A stretch of DNA of 40,658 nucleotides, taken from Bacteroidetes bacterium GWA2_40_15. GTDB taxonomy: Bacteria; Bacteroidota; Bacteroidia; Bacteroidales; VadinHA17. Made by a program: the position numbers and the translations under genes. This document shows, one piece after another, positions 1 through 8,272 of the stretch. Positions within the stretch are counted from its first letter, which is position 1; every line of letters begins with the position of its first letter. The stretch lies in assembly GCA_001768195.1 (NCBI GenBank), contig MENI01000071.1, forward strand, positions 1 through 40,658, written 5' to 3'. Below the pieces are notes generated by a model. It was not told the DNA's origin. It saw only the letters and a program-made list of their open reading frames with translations, and did not search any database.

Positions 1-954
1 CTCCTGCACCCATGCAGGCATTACAATATCAAAACCTGTTGAGCTTGCAATATAATTGTACATGTCGGCAGTTATCTGCAGTCCTGCTGTCCTGGATGAA
101 TCGATTTTTCTGGTAACATCATCAAGCAGGTTCCAGCTTGCCTTTCCGGATTGTTTCAGGTGGTAGATCTCAACCCTTACGCCAGTTTTATCTGCCACAT
201 CAAGCATTTCATCAATTGCCGGCAACAGTCCGGTGCCTTCATCCCTTACATGTGTGATATACATTCCGTCGTACGCTTTAGCCTCAGAGGCAAGTGCAGT
301 CAGCTCATCAGGTTTTGCAAAGCTGGCAGGAACATACTGCAGCGCCGAACTGACACCCATTGCTCCTTCCTCCATCGCCTGACGGACAAGCATTCTCATT
401 GAGTCAAGCTCAACAGGCGTTGGTGGTCTGTCTTCATAACCCACAGTATAGATCCTCACTGTTGCTGTACCGATAAACGATGCTACGTTTGTTGACACGC
501 CCTTTTTAATTAGAAAATCGAGATACTCACCAAGGGTTGTCCAGCTGATATCATATTTAATATCACCCTGACCTGCAATCATATCCTCCTTCATCTTATC
601 ATTCAGGGGTCCCATGGAATCACCCTCGCCAAGCACCTCAAGGGTCACACCTTGTCTTATATCACCCTGCGAACGGCCGTCGTGGATAAGTGATTCATTT
701 GCCCAGCTGAGCATATTGATAAATCCCGGTGCAACAGCCAGCCCGGTTGCATCGATCTCTGTTTTGCCACGGGCATTTTTAAGATCACCAATAGCAGCAA
801 CAGTATCAGCTGTGATACCGATGTCTCCATTGAAAAATGGTGTTCCGGATCCATCATAGATGTCTCCGTTCCTGATAATTACATCATATTTAACCGGAGT
901 GGAACAGCCGATGAGAATAAAAGTGATGAATATGACTGAGGTAAATTTTTTCAT
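1..954 (-). CDS. N-acyl-D-amino-acid deacylase-like amidohydrolase lipoprotein (3' end outside window)
   Basis: The gene reads from an ATG at 952-954 to the first base of the window without a stop, giving 318 codons; the C-terminal part is missing. Residues 1-17 form a lipoprotein signal ending in LIGC (Cys17), so the enzyme is probably anchored outside the inner membrane. The fold signature is that of the D-aminoacylase/amidohydrolase superfamily: a beta-sandwich start (VIIRNGDIYDGSG), PGFIN at 76-80, and the metal-binding candidates His235 (YITHVRDEG) and His265 (EIYHLKQSG). The usual HxH/HxD pair after PGFID is absent, with Leu82 and Trp84 at those places, and a Glu110 lies near the canonical Cys. 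Substrate is therefore uncertain. It lies 31 bases downstream of the discoidin-like gene on the same strand and is probably co-transcribed with it. Confidence 0.8.
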   Translation of the reverse strand, partial: MKKFTSVIFITFILIGCSTPVKYDVIIRNGDIYDGSGTPFFNGDIGITADTVAAIGDLKNARGKTEIDATGLAVAPGFINMLSWANESLIHDGRSQGDIRQGVTLEVLGEGDSMGPLNDKMKEDMIAGQGDIKYDISWTTLGEYLDFLIKKGVSTNVASFIGTATVRIYTVGYEDRPPTPVELDSMRMLVRQAMEEGAMGVSSALQYVPASFAKPDELTALASEAKAYDGMYITHVRDEGTGLLPAIDEMLDVADKTGVRVEIYHLKQSGKASWNLLDDVTRKIDSSRTAGLQITADMYNYIASSTGFDIVMPAWVQE

Positions 955-985
955 ACTGATTGGTTTATTAAACACAGAATAATCA

Positions 986-2098
986 TCACTCTTTCTCATC
1001 AAGACTCTTTTTGATTTTATCCAGATCAACTGTTCCTTTATCGGTCTCAAGCCATATTTTGCCATCCTTTTCCAAAAACCCATACATGCCACCGGTTTCT
1101 CCTATGATATCCTCTCTTATCCTTCTTGCAGATCTTACATGGTACAGAACCGGGTATTCTTCAACTCTTGCTCCCGGGGCACTGAACATAAAATCAACTT
1201 GGGCCCACTCGTTATCAGGACTTGTATCCATCAACGAGATTGCCATTTTAACTCCCTGTACAGTCTCCTTGTATTCCTTAAGGTTAACCAGATCGACAAG
1301 TAACATCTCTGACCTGATATCAGTATCAAAAAGGATATTCTCTCCCTCTTTTACCTGGTAAATCTTCTTTATAATTTCGTCACTGCTTACAGGATCTGTA
1401 ACCATATCGTTTGTCTTAAAATCTGATATGCAGGTATCGTCAAAAGATGAGCCAGGGTACACATCAACGATCTCAAACTTTAATAAATAGTGCAGATAAA
1501 ACGGAATTATTATATCAGGTTCATATTTCATTACTTCATTTATTCTCTCCCTGTAAACATTCCGAAATTCTGCTGTAAGGGATACTCTTTCCTTGAAAAA
1601 TGCTTTAATATCGAAAGGCAGTGCTACTTCCTGAATCCCCATTGCATCGCGGAGAGCGACAACTGATCCGTTTCCTGCCTGCTTTGCTTTATATCCTTTC
1701 CCTATCTCTGTTACCTCACCCGAAATGTGGAAAGCAACAAACGGTGTTATCTTTGCGCTCTTCACACGACTGTTCTTCTTAAATACTGACTCCGATTTCT
1801 GGTATCCATTTCTGATGGCTAACTTTTTTGGCAGGGTATATCCCATATCCAAAAAGAAATACTCTCCGCTCCCATAGCCTTTAACCCCTTCAACCCATGC
1901 AGTTGCCGGATTGTTATCGAACAGATTCCGAACTCCGTACGGTCCGGGTTTACCTTCAAATGGATTGCCCGGATTCAGTTCAGAACTGCAACTGGAATTT
2001 CCAATTAACATCAATTCAATCCACGGTTTCTCTACTGTGAAACCGGATATTAAAACCAGTAGAATAAAAGGTACTACATATTTTTTCATTTGTATCAT
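986..2098 (-). CDS. secreted protein with discoidin-like (NADase-type) glycan-binding domain
   Basis: A 370-residue protein with an N-terminal hydrophobic signal (residues 5-21). Residues about 37-175 match the pattern of the discoidin-like 'NADase-type glycan-binding domain': SSELNPGNPF, YGVRNLFDNNPATAWVEG, then GYGSGEYFFLDMG and IRNGYQKSESVFKKNSRVK. This domain is a beta-sandwich thought to bind carbohydrate. The remaining 190 residues are not recognised and contain no evident catalytic motif. Two ATGs are possible (codons 1 and 4); MKKYVV at codon 4 looks like the more typical start. It is the first gene of a two-gene unit with the amidohydrolase. Function beyond surface or glycan binding is unknown. 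Confidence 0.75.
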   Translation of the reverse strand: MIQMKKYVVPFILLVLISGFTVEKPWIELMLIGNSSCSSELNPGNPFEGKPGPYGVRNLFDNNPATAWVEGVKGYGSGEYFFLDMGYTLPKKLAIRNGYQKSESVFKKNSRVKSAKITPFVAFHISGEVTEIGKGYKAKQAGNGSVVALRDAMGIQEVALPFDIKAFFKERVSLTAEFRNVYRERINEVMKYEPDIIIPFYLHYLLKFEIVDVYPGSSFDDTCISDFKTNDMVTDPVSSDEIIKKIYQVKEGENILFDTDIRSEMLLVDLVNLKEYKETVQGVKMAISLMDTSPDNEWAQVDFMFSAPGARVEEYPVLYHVRSARRIREDIIGETGGMYGFLEKDGKIWLETDKGTVDLDKIKKSLDEKE

Positions 2099-2201
2099 AT
2101 TAGATTCACAGATAAAGAATCAATATGCAATTTACACATTATTATATTGTTTCTCCCTTCTGCGTTGATCTGCGTGATCAGCGGGAAAAAGTTACCAGAA
2201 C

Positions 2202-2435
2202 TCATGCAGGCTTTACCTCTGCCTGCCTGATTATTATTACTGCTAAGCCTTTAGCTGAAATCTGCCAGAGTTTGCCATTCTCGCGGTAGAATTTCCATTC
2301 TCCCTCCATCTGTCCATCTTCAAATATGCCCTCAGCCTTAACAATACCGGTCTTAAAGAAAAAGGTCAGTTTATTGCCGGTAAACTCAAAGACTTTCTGG
2401 CCATTGGTATAATGTGTTTTATCAAACATTGCCAT
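2202..2435 (-). CDS. small MORN/YwqK-like repeat protein, probably truncated
   Basis: The 77-residue product contains one MORN-like repeat at about residues 32-56 (AEGIFEDGQMEGEWKFYRENG), as in YwqK-type proteins of the Bacteroidota. After KLWQ the reading changes character (ISAKGLAVIIIRQAEVKPA) and no longer looks like a MORN repeat, whereas family members normally continue with another GxMKHGKW-like unit. The tail is encoded by a stretch rich in GGCAGGCAG-type sequence and is followed by a dispersed-repeat-like sequence. The original 3' end was probably lost or overwritten. A TATATTTA box lies at 2452-2459 on the minus strand, close to the start. No role can be assigned. Confidence 0.5.
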   Translation of the reverse strand: MAMFDKTHYTNGQKVFEFTGNKLTFFFKTGIVKAEGIFEDGQMEGEWKFYRENGKLWQISAKGLAVIIIRQAEVKPA

Positions 2436-2539
2436 CGCATTATTCTTTTTGTAAATATAAAAAATTGAAGCATTTGAAAAGAATCAAAAAAATCTTAAAC
2501 CGGATTAAGAGGTGGAGTTTAATGATCCTTTTTATTCGT

Positions 2540-2806
2540 TTAGGTTAAGTCTTTATTCTGACTCTCCATCGGATATGGATTCGTGGTCCCTGGTCTCCGG
2601 AACCTGAACATGCCTTTAATTTTCTCCCAGAAACTTTTGCCAAGGATAAAGATGCTCAGATAAAAAGTAACCTCACCGATTATGATCAGGCCTGTAATAA
2701 GCCCTGCTATCTGTCCTTTTGAATAACCAAACCATGGAATGACAAGGATCAGTAAAAATGAAATGGCCGAGATGCCCATCAATATATATCCGATTATCCT
2801 GATCAT
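2540..2806 (-). CDS. small membrane protein of the transporter-suffix-domain type
   Basis: I chose the ATG at 2804-2806 (88 residues, MIRIIGYILMGI) because the upstream codons of the longer frame are not protein-like. The product has two membrane segments (about residues 3-27 and 34-58) joined by GYSKGQIAGLITG, followed by a basic segment (KSFWEKIKGMFRFRR) and a polar tail. The pattern PWFGYSKGQIAGLITGLIIIGEVTFYLSIFILGKSFW matches, from memory, small proteins annotated as 'transporter suffix domain-containing protein'. It is probably an inner-membrane protein with its C-terminus in the cytoplasm. It stands alone between unrelated genes, and its biochemical role is unknown. Confidence 0.65.
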   Translation of the reverse strand: MIRIIGYILMGISAISFLLILVIPWFGYSKGQIAGLITGLIIIGEVTFYLSIFILGKSFWEKIKGMFRFRRPGTTNPYPMESQNKDLT

Positions 2807-2963
2807 GTTTTTAATATCTTTAATGTTAAACAAGAAAATAAGCAAAAAGTTGTGCAAAACAGCAGTATACAAACCACTCAGATTTGCCGCCGACGGATAA
2901 GAGCAATAGGGTGGCTGTTATAAGAAAAAAAATATTCTGTAAAGAAATTCTGCATAAAGATAT

Positions 2964-2971
2964 TATCTTTG
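2964..2971 (+). promoter_or_regulatory. Bacteroidota-type -7 box (TATCTTTG) upstream of the DUF3863-like gene
   Basis: The octamer matches TAnnTTTG exactly and lies 48 bases before the ATG at 3019, giving a leader of about 40 bases. No clear TTTG -33 box is present, so this is a partial match. Confidence 0.45.
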
Positions 2972-3018
2972 ACAGAATTGAGCACTTTCGATGAGTAAAA
3001 CTCCAACATCTAAAACTA

Positions 3019-4353
3019 ATGAAGTTAATATCAATCATTTACCTGATGGCTATTTCTGGTTTATTCACATATCTTTCAGCTGAAGGAATCAACAAAACAG
3101 ATGTACTTATGGGTAACAGGTTTCTTACTTTCAATACAGTAATAAGGGTAAATCAGATAGAGGTTACACGCAACAGGAATGAAGGAGTGGACGAGCGGGA
3201 TGTACATTCTCCTGAAAGAGTGACCGCTTTCAGGAATGCTGTTGAGGAGGGTTTCCCCGGAGCCAGAATAACCTGGGCATTCAGCTGGCTGGCATTGCAT
3301 GATACATCTTCCAATTACAGAAAGATCAGGCAACGGGTAGTCAGTTATCATCAGAAATACGGAGATGAAATAACGTTCATCCCTGGCGGGTATTTTGCAA
3401 ATGCTTATAATTCAACAACTCAGGTGAACAGGGATCTTCATGAGGCTCTGACAAAAGTGTCGGAGATAGTTGGAAATGGCTACCGGCCGAAAAGTATTGT
3501 TGCAGGTTTCCTTTCAGCAAAGAACCTTCAGTACCTGGCTGATGAAGAGGGTATTCATGTATGCCAGGCCAATATATGGAGCCAGTATGCCATCGATAAC
3601 CAGGATGGCGACGGATCAGTCTGTTATCCATATTATCCCTCAAAGGAACATTTCTGCAAACCGGCACAGGGTGAAGAGGATCTCATTGATTGCGTAAACC
3701 TCGACGGATGGACAATGGATTTTCTTGCAGCACGAAGGGAAGGATTTTCAAAAGGGTTCAACAGCAGGATGGGTGTTGGACCAATTGAAACGCTTGGGAA
3801 ATACGGCTCAGATACCGGACTGGTGCAGATGCTTCATACAACAGCTGTACACTTCGACCGGGGATTTGAACTCAACGGCTTTGCCTGGGTTACCAATTGC
3901 TGGGAAATTTGCCTGCCTTATGATGTTAAAGATCTTACCAGATGGCTTAGCTCAATAAAGGAGCAATGGCCCGGTACCAGGTTTATTACACAAGGAGAAT
4001 TCGGACTTATCTGGCGCGAACAGTTTAAAAGAAATGACTTCAGGTACCGTTTTGAACAGACTGGTACAGGTATAGGGGGTTCAGATAAAGACAAGAAGAT
4101 ACAATGGCTGATGAACAGATCATTCAGGCTTGCCCTCCTGTCGGAACCAGGTAATGATGCTGAGGAGATGGTCATCGATTTCACCCGCTATGATGTAAGG
4201 GCAAAAGAACCTGTATCAGGAACATCCAGGAACTGGAGCATTATGGGTGAAATCAATCAGAAACAGACACGGTTCCCTGATAAGCCTGTCCCTCTTAAAA
4301 AAATCAACAATGAGTGGAGAGCGATCATTTTCAAAGAATATCCTGATCTTTAG
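3019..4353 (+). CDS. DUF3863/DUF3864-type secreted protein, probable glycan-active barrel
   Basis: The 444-residue product starts with a signal peptide (residues 1-21) and then resembles Bacteroidota proteins with DUF3863 followed by DUF3864, assigned from memory. Conserved-looking features are an early LTFNTVIRVNQIEVTRNR segment, ITWAFSWLALHD, FIPGGYFANAYN, and the central FELNGFAWVTNCWEICLP. These look like strands and loops of a (beta/alpha) barrel resembling polysaccharide deacetylases or glycoside hydrolases, but I cannot name catalytic residues with confidence. It is convergent with the GH2 gene downstream (89 bases between stops), so it may belong to the same glycan-use neighbourhood but is not in its operon. 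Function is unproven. Confidence 0.65.
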   Translation: MKLISIIYLMAISGLFTYLSAEGINKTDVLMGNRFLTFNTVIRVNQIEVTRNRNEGVDERDVHSPERVTAFRNAVEEGFPGARITWAFSWLALHDTSSNYRKIRQRVVSYHQKYGDEITFIPGGYFANAYNSTTQVNRDLHEALTKVSEIVGNGYRPKSIVAGFLSAKNLQYLADEEGIHVCQANIWSQYAIDNQDGDGSVCYPYYPSKEHFCKPAQGEEDLIDCVNLDGWTMDFLAARREGFSKGFNSRMGVGPIETLGKYGSDTGLVQMLHTTAVHFDRGFELNGFAWVTNCWEICLPYDVKDLTRWLSSIKEQWPGTRFITQGEFGLIWREQFKRNDFRYRFEQTGTGIGGSDKDKKIQWLMNRSFRLALLSEPGNDAEEMVIDFTRYDVRAKEPVSGTSRNWSIMGEINQKQTRFPDKPVPLKKINNEWRAIIFKEYPDL

Positions 4354-4442
4354 TTCACTGAAGAGACCCGGAGATAATATGATTTATCTGACGACAGCTT
4401 CTCCCATTTTATAGTAACCGTCATCACTCCGGCGAATTGCTT

Positions 4443-7052
4443 TTACAGGTTCCACCCTTTGAATTTGAAGACCGGTTTTTCTCCCTTCAATGCGGCCGCT
4501 GTAAATCTTGCTTTGACCACTCTCTTTTCCTTTGGAAGCAGTGAAATATAATTATCATCCCACAGAATTGGAACTATTGATTCCCCCGATTTATCGCCGA
4601 CAATGCTCAGTTCAATCAGAAATGCGATATTATCTCCGGGATTATTAAGATTTACAATAACCTCATATTCATTGCCTTCATTCTTAATTGAGCTTTCTAT
4701 ATCTGTTTTAACTTTTGGTAACTTATCCAGGTCCGTAAAATCGGCATATTCAGAAAGAGGAGTATAAAACCAGGTTGTATTTTTAAAATCCGGTACATCT
4801 TTTTTAGTTGATAACCAGTAGAAGTTATCCGCAACTTCATTACCCTGCTCCCCGGTCAGGTGTAAACTGAGAAAATAAACCTTCGAATAACTTTTGTCTG
4901 CCGGCAGACTGTACACCTTTAGGGATGAATTTGCTTTCAGCGAAGCATTCTCCTGCTTTTCATCAATTAATCTGCCATCGAAACTGTAAATTTTAATCGA
5001 GGTCCTATAATTGCTGATAACCCCGGGTGTAAGATTAGTTACATAAACAGAATTATCACCATAGTTATAGGCGATGTTTACCTGCCTGGCTCCAAGTCTC
5101 GCACCATAAAATGAAGCATTTGGCAGCAGATTGTAATCCCAGAACTGCCAGATCAGTTTTGGCCATGCCGAATTGTACATCCATTGAATAATGCCGGTTG
5201 TATTGCTCCTGTTTATTGCAAAAGCTTCAAACATGGCACGCATAGCCTCAAGGTTAGATGCCTGACTTTTAAAAGTAAAATCCTCCACATTGTCCTGTTC
5301 ACCATACCGGTTATTGAAGGCAATTAAATACCGGTCAAGGGTTTTGAATGCACCCCTTCCGCAATGGAAGCTCCACATTTCATCTATCGGCCAGAGCTTA
5401 TCTTCAGGTATCATGGTTTTTACCACTTCAAGCGAAGGGATCTGCGGGCCCGGACCGGTTTCGGTATTAAAGCCAAACGCACCTCCGTTTACAGTATCTA
5501 TATACCAGTAGTTGGGTGAGATATAATCGTAAGGACCGTTCATTTTGACTGCAGACTTACCCGATATTTCGCTGGTCAATCCTTTACACGACATCAACAG
5601 GGGACGCGAAGAGTCAAGTTCTTTGAAAAGGGTGTAATACTTCTCTTCAAGCTCAGGACGAGGCAGTTTATCACTTCCCATTACCCACACGAAAATACTC
5701 GGATGGTTGCGCAACCAGTTCACATGGTCGCGTGTGTAGTTCAGTATCAACTCAATATCTTCAGTTGTGCGGATCGACATAAAATCATCCTCTGGCTTGT
5801 CGAGATAACCGCTCCACTCCCATTGACAACTCCATCCTGCCATTATCAGCAAGCCCAGCTCATCGGCCAGTTCATAAAATCTTTCGCTGTTTCCCCAGAA
5901 ACCCTCAAGCCTTATGGTATTCATATTGGCATGCCTGACATATTCCATCTGGGCTTTCACCTTTTCCTCTGTGTCGTCCAGAAACATACCATCTACCCAC
6001 CCGCCACCTTTTATAAGCACTTCAACACCGTTCAGTTTATACCCCCGGTGCCCGCTGGCATTCAGATAATCCTCCACCTCGCGTATACCAAAACGGGTGG
6101 TTTTCATGTAAGAGACTTTATTATTGGTCTCAATATCAAGGATTAAATCATACAATTCCGGCTTGCCCATATCGTGTGTCCACCAGAGCCTCGGGTTATC
6201 TATTTTCAGCTGTGGAAATTCCGATGAACTGAAAACCACCTGTTGTTTTTCGCCGGGCTTCAGTATGATCCTCTTTTCGAAAGTGATGTTTTCAATTTTT
6301 CCTTTAATTGTGGCATCAACTGATTCTGAAGTATTGTTTACTGCTTCCGCGCTGATCTGCAGATCAGCTTTTTTGTAATCTTTTTTGTCGATTTTCGACG
6401 CAACAAAAATATTATCGAGCCTGGTTGTGCCTGATCTTTTTATCTTAACAGGACGCCACAGTCCCATTAACCGGTCGGGGGGCATGGGAGCCCAGTCGAC
6501 AAATCCGACTGATGGTTCATCTGGCCTCTGATGAATAACTTCGATGGCAAGTACATTATAACCGCCTACAATGAATTTTGAGACATCCAGTTTGAAAATT
6601 CTGAACCCGCCGAAAAGAGTGTCGGCAGAAGCTATTTTAGTACCGTTGAGCCAGATATTTGCCCTGTAGTTGATCCCTTCAAAAACCAATTCCGTGTTTT
6701 TTGAAGCATTCTCAACAGTAAACTCGTTCCTGTACCACCAAGGGGTTCTGAACCTGGAAGTATCAACCAGGTTGATGTTATCGCCCATAAAAATACCGGG
6801 ATACTCATTATTTGCGATCAGGGCAGCCATTACAGTTGCCGGAACTGTGGTTTTGTACCATTTTGAAACATCAAAGCCCGGTTTCGAAATAATATCACCT
6901 GAGGCATTAACTTTTACCGATGATTCAACACTCCATCCATCCTTCAATTGCTGATCAAATTCATCTCTCTGCGATCTGTCTGCAGTATTGCATCCACTGG
7001 CAAGAATTACCAGCATAATAAATGCTGGGATTTGACTTATAATGTTTTTCAT
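4443..7052 (-). CDS. GH2 lipoprotein, exo-beta-D-glucosaminidase-like
   Basis: An 869-residue glycoside hydrolase family 2 enzyme. Residues 1-21 are a lipoprotein signal (LASGC, Cys21). A sugar-binding beta domain follows (WWYRNEF, GINYRANIWLNG), then an immunoglobulin-like domain, then the catalytic barrel from about residue 340 (TIRLEGFWGNSERFYELADELGLL). The acid/base position reads GSD (Asp461) rather than the NE of ordinary GH2 enzymes, and the nucleophile is Glu531 in FNTETGPG. An Asp acid/base is characteristic of exo-beta-D-glucosaminidases such as CsxA, where the pair is Asp469/Glu541 with almost the same spacing. The likely job is to release glucosamine from chitosan-type oligosaccharides; a beta-mannosidase is the main alternative. 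Located 30 bases downstream of the collapsed rhodanese gene. Confidence 0.82.
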   Translation of the reverse strand: MKNIISQIPAFIMLVILASGCNTADRSQRDEFDQQLKDGWSVESSVKVNASGDIISKPGFDVSKWYKTTVPATVMAALIANNEYPGIFMGDNINLVDTSRFRTPWWYRNEFTVENASKNTELVFEGINYRANIWLNGTKIASADTLFGGFRIFKLDVSKFIVGGYNVLAIEVIHQRPDEPSVGFVDWAPMPPDRLMGLWRPVKIKRSGTTRLDNIFVASKIDKKDYKKADLQISAEAVNNTSESVDATIKGKIENITFEKRIILKPGEKQQVVFSSSEFPQLKIDNPRLWWTHDMGKPELYDLILDIETNNKVSYMKTTRFGIREVEDYLNASGHRGYKLNGVEVLIKGGGWVDGMFLDDTEEKVKAQMEYVRHANMNTIRLEGFWGNSERFYELADELGLLIMAGWSCQWEWSGYLDKPEDDFMSIRTTEDIELILNYTRDHVNWLRNHPSIFVWVMGSDKLPRPELEEKYYTLFKELDSSRPLLMSCKGLTSEISGKSAVKMNGPYDYISPNYWYIDTVNGGAFGFNTETGPGPQIPSLEVVKTMIPEDKLWPIDEMWSFHCGRGAFKTLDRYLIAFNNRYGEQDNVEDFTFKSQASNLEAMRAMFEAFAINRSNTTGIIQWMYNSAWPKLIWQFWDYNLLPNASFYGARLGARQVNIAYNYGDNSVYVTNLTPGVISNYRTSIKIYSFDGRLIDEKQENASLKANSSLKVYSLPADKSYSKVYFLSLHLTGEQGNEVADNFYWLSTKKDVPDFKNTTWFYTPLSEYADFTDLDKLPKVKTDIESSIKNEGNEYEVIVNLNNPGDNIAFLIELSIVGDKSGESIVPILWDDNYISLLPKEKRVVKARFTAAALKGEKPVFKFKGWNL

Positions 7053-7082
7053 ATGGTGTGGTATTTAACTTTACGGAATTTC

Positions 7083-7376
7083 TTAAGGGTGCGATGCTGA
7101 TTCTATCGGAAGATCGAACCTGCTTGCCCACTCTTCCATTGAACCATCATATATAATGGGATCGTAGCCTGCAATGATAGCAGCAACATGAAGTATTATA
7201 AGTCCGGCGGTTGAAAGATTTTCTTTCAGCCAGGTGGCTGAAACAATCGGCGGAACTTTTGTTGCAGGATCCTGCGGAAGATTACTGGTTGCATCGTTTA
7301 ATACAACAAGCACAATAAATAATGATAAAATGATCCTGATACAGTAAATTCGGGTAAAATATTTAACAGCGTTCAT
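7083..7376 (-). pseudogene. internally deleted thiosulfate sulfurtransferase (rhodanese) remnant
   Basis: The 97-codon frame joins two distant parts of a two-domain rhodanese. Residues about 40-68 (PIVSATWLKENLSTAGLIILHVA) are the start of domain 1, while YDGSMEEWASRFDLPIES is the end of domain 2. Everything between them is gone, including the catalytic CxxGxR loop; a normal protein of this type has about 280-300 residues. The joint falls around AIIAGYDP. It is still in frame and has an N-terminal hydrophobic signal, so it may be expressed as a short exported peptide, but it cannot be a sulfurtransferase. A possible minus-strand -7 box lies upstream at 7400-7407. Confidence 0.72.
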
Positions 7377-7399
7377 AAGCTTATAAATAACTGTTTTCT

Positions 7400-7407
7400 C
7401 AAAAGTA
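7400..7407 (-). promoter_or_regulatory. possible -7 box (TACTTTTG) for the rhodanese remnant and GH2 gene
   Basis: On the minus strand the octamer matches TAnnTTTG and lies 24 bases before the start at 7376. No -33 box was found. If it is used, it could drive the downstream GH2 gene through the broken rhodanese gene. Confidence 0.35.
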
Positions 7408-7608
7408 ATGATTTTTCTTTTCCTGATACTCGTTATGGAAGCTGACCAGACTGTCTGAGATGATCTGCTTTAATTGAATTATTTAATCACCGATACCATC
7501 TTTTCAATTGATTCTCCTTTTGAACAATCTGTATTGATACGTTGTTTAGTAAAATAGACCTGACGGTTGATCAGTTCTGTATTACAAATCTCTTTAAAAC
7601 ACATTTCT

Positions 7609-8151
7609 ATGAAAACTAAAATGATTTATCTCTTTGCATTAATTCCTCTATTCGCAGCATGCAGTCTGATTGAAGATGCGTCAACAATTACAATCTCAAC
7701 AGACTTAAAAGCTGATATCCCTGTGGTAATAGTATCACCTGGTGCGAAGTCGGGTGATCAGACAGGAGGAGTAAATACAATAGTTTTTACTAAATCTCAG
7801 GATCTTATGCTCTCAGGCAATGCTGATATTGAACCATATCTCGATAAGATCAAAGAGATAAACCTGAATTCACTGGTAGTTACTGTCACCGGTTTGAGTG
7901 AAGGTCAGACTATCAATTCCGTTGCATTGGATGTTACCGGTGTCGGGAATATTTTTACCCAAACCAATATTACAATGACCAATAACTCATTCACTCCCAC
8001 GATAACGGCAGCAACACTTGATCAGGTTGCAGCAAAGCTTTTCAGCGACAGGAAAATCACCCTTACTTTATCGGGGAATGCCAGCGGACCAATGACATTC
8101 ACGGTCGGACTGAATTTCGATACAGACATTGTTGCAAATGTGCTTGAATAG
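7609..8151 (+). CDS. hypothetical lipoprotein, all-beta
   Basis: The ATG at 7609 is preferred over an earlier one at 7567 because the protein then begins with a proper lipoprotein signal, MKTKMIYLFALIPLFAAC (Cys18). The remaining 160 residues alternate polar and hydrophobic positions (NSLVVTVTGL, NSVALDVTGV, FTVGLNFDTDIVANV), suggesting a beta-sandwich. It has many Asn and Thr, few Cys, and no catalytic motif. It stands alone, followed by a strong hairpin terminator, and is convergent with the next secreted protein. I do not recognise the family; a small surface or periplasmic binding protein is the most that can be said. Confidence 0.7.
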   Translation: MKTKMIYLFALIPLFAACSLIEDASTITISTDLKADIPVVIVSPGAKSGDQTGGVNTIVFTKSQDLMLSGNADIEPYLDKIKEINLNSLVVTVTGLSEGQTINSVALDVTGVGNIFTQTNITMTNNSFTPTITAATLDQVAAKLFSDRKITLTLSGNASGPMTFTVGLNFDTDIVANVLE

Positions 8152-8186
8152 TTTAAGGATCTGATTGCTACTTCCTTAATATCTAA

Positions 8187-8219
8187 AAGAGAGGGTGTCT
8201 CATAAGGACACCCTCTCTT
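8187..8219. terminator. rho-independent terminator, probably bidirectional
   Basis: A perfect 13-bp stem (8187-8199 with 8207-8219, left arm AAGAGAGGGTGTC) encloses a 7-base loop. It sits between the converging stops at 8151 and 8273. A short U-rich run follows on both strands (ATTT on plus, TTTT on minus). Confidence 0.85.
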
Positions 8220-8272
8220 ATTTGCCTGATACCAGACTGTTCATAATTATACTAAATTGGATAATCCCATTA

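Noticed and set aside
4375-4441. Short minus-strand coding-like tail AIRRSDDGYYKMGEAVVR between converging genes
   Set aside because: Only 18 codons with no recognisable family and no start; could be chance, so not listed as a gene.
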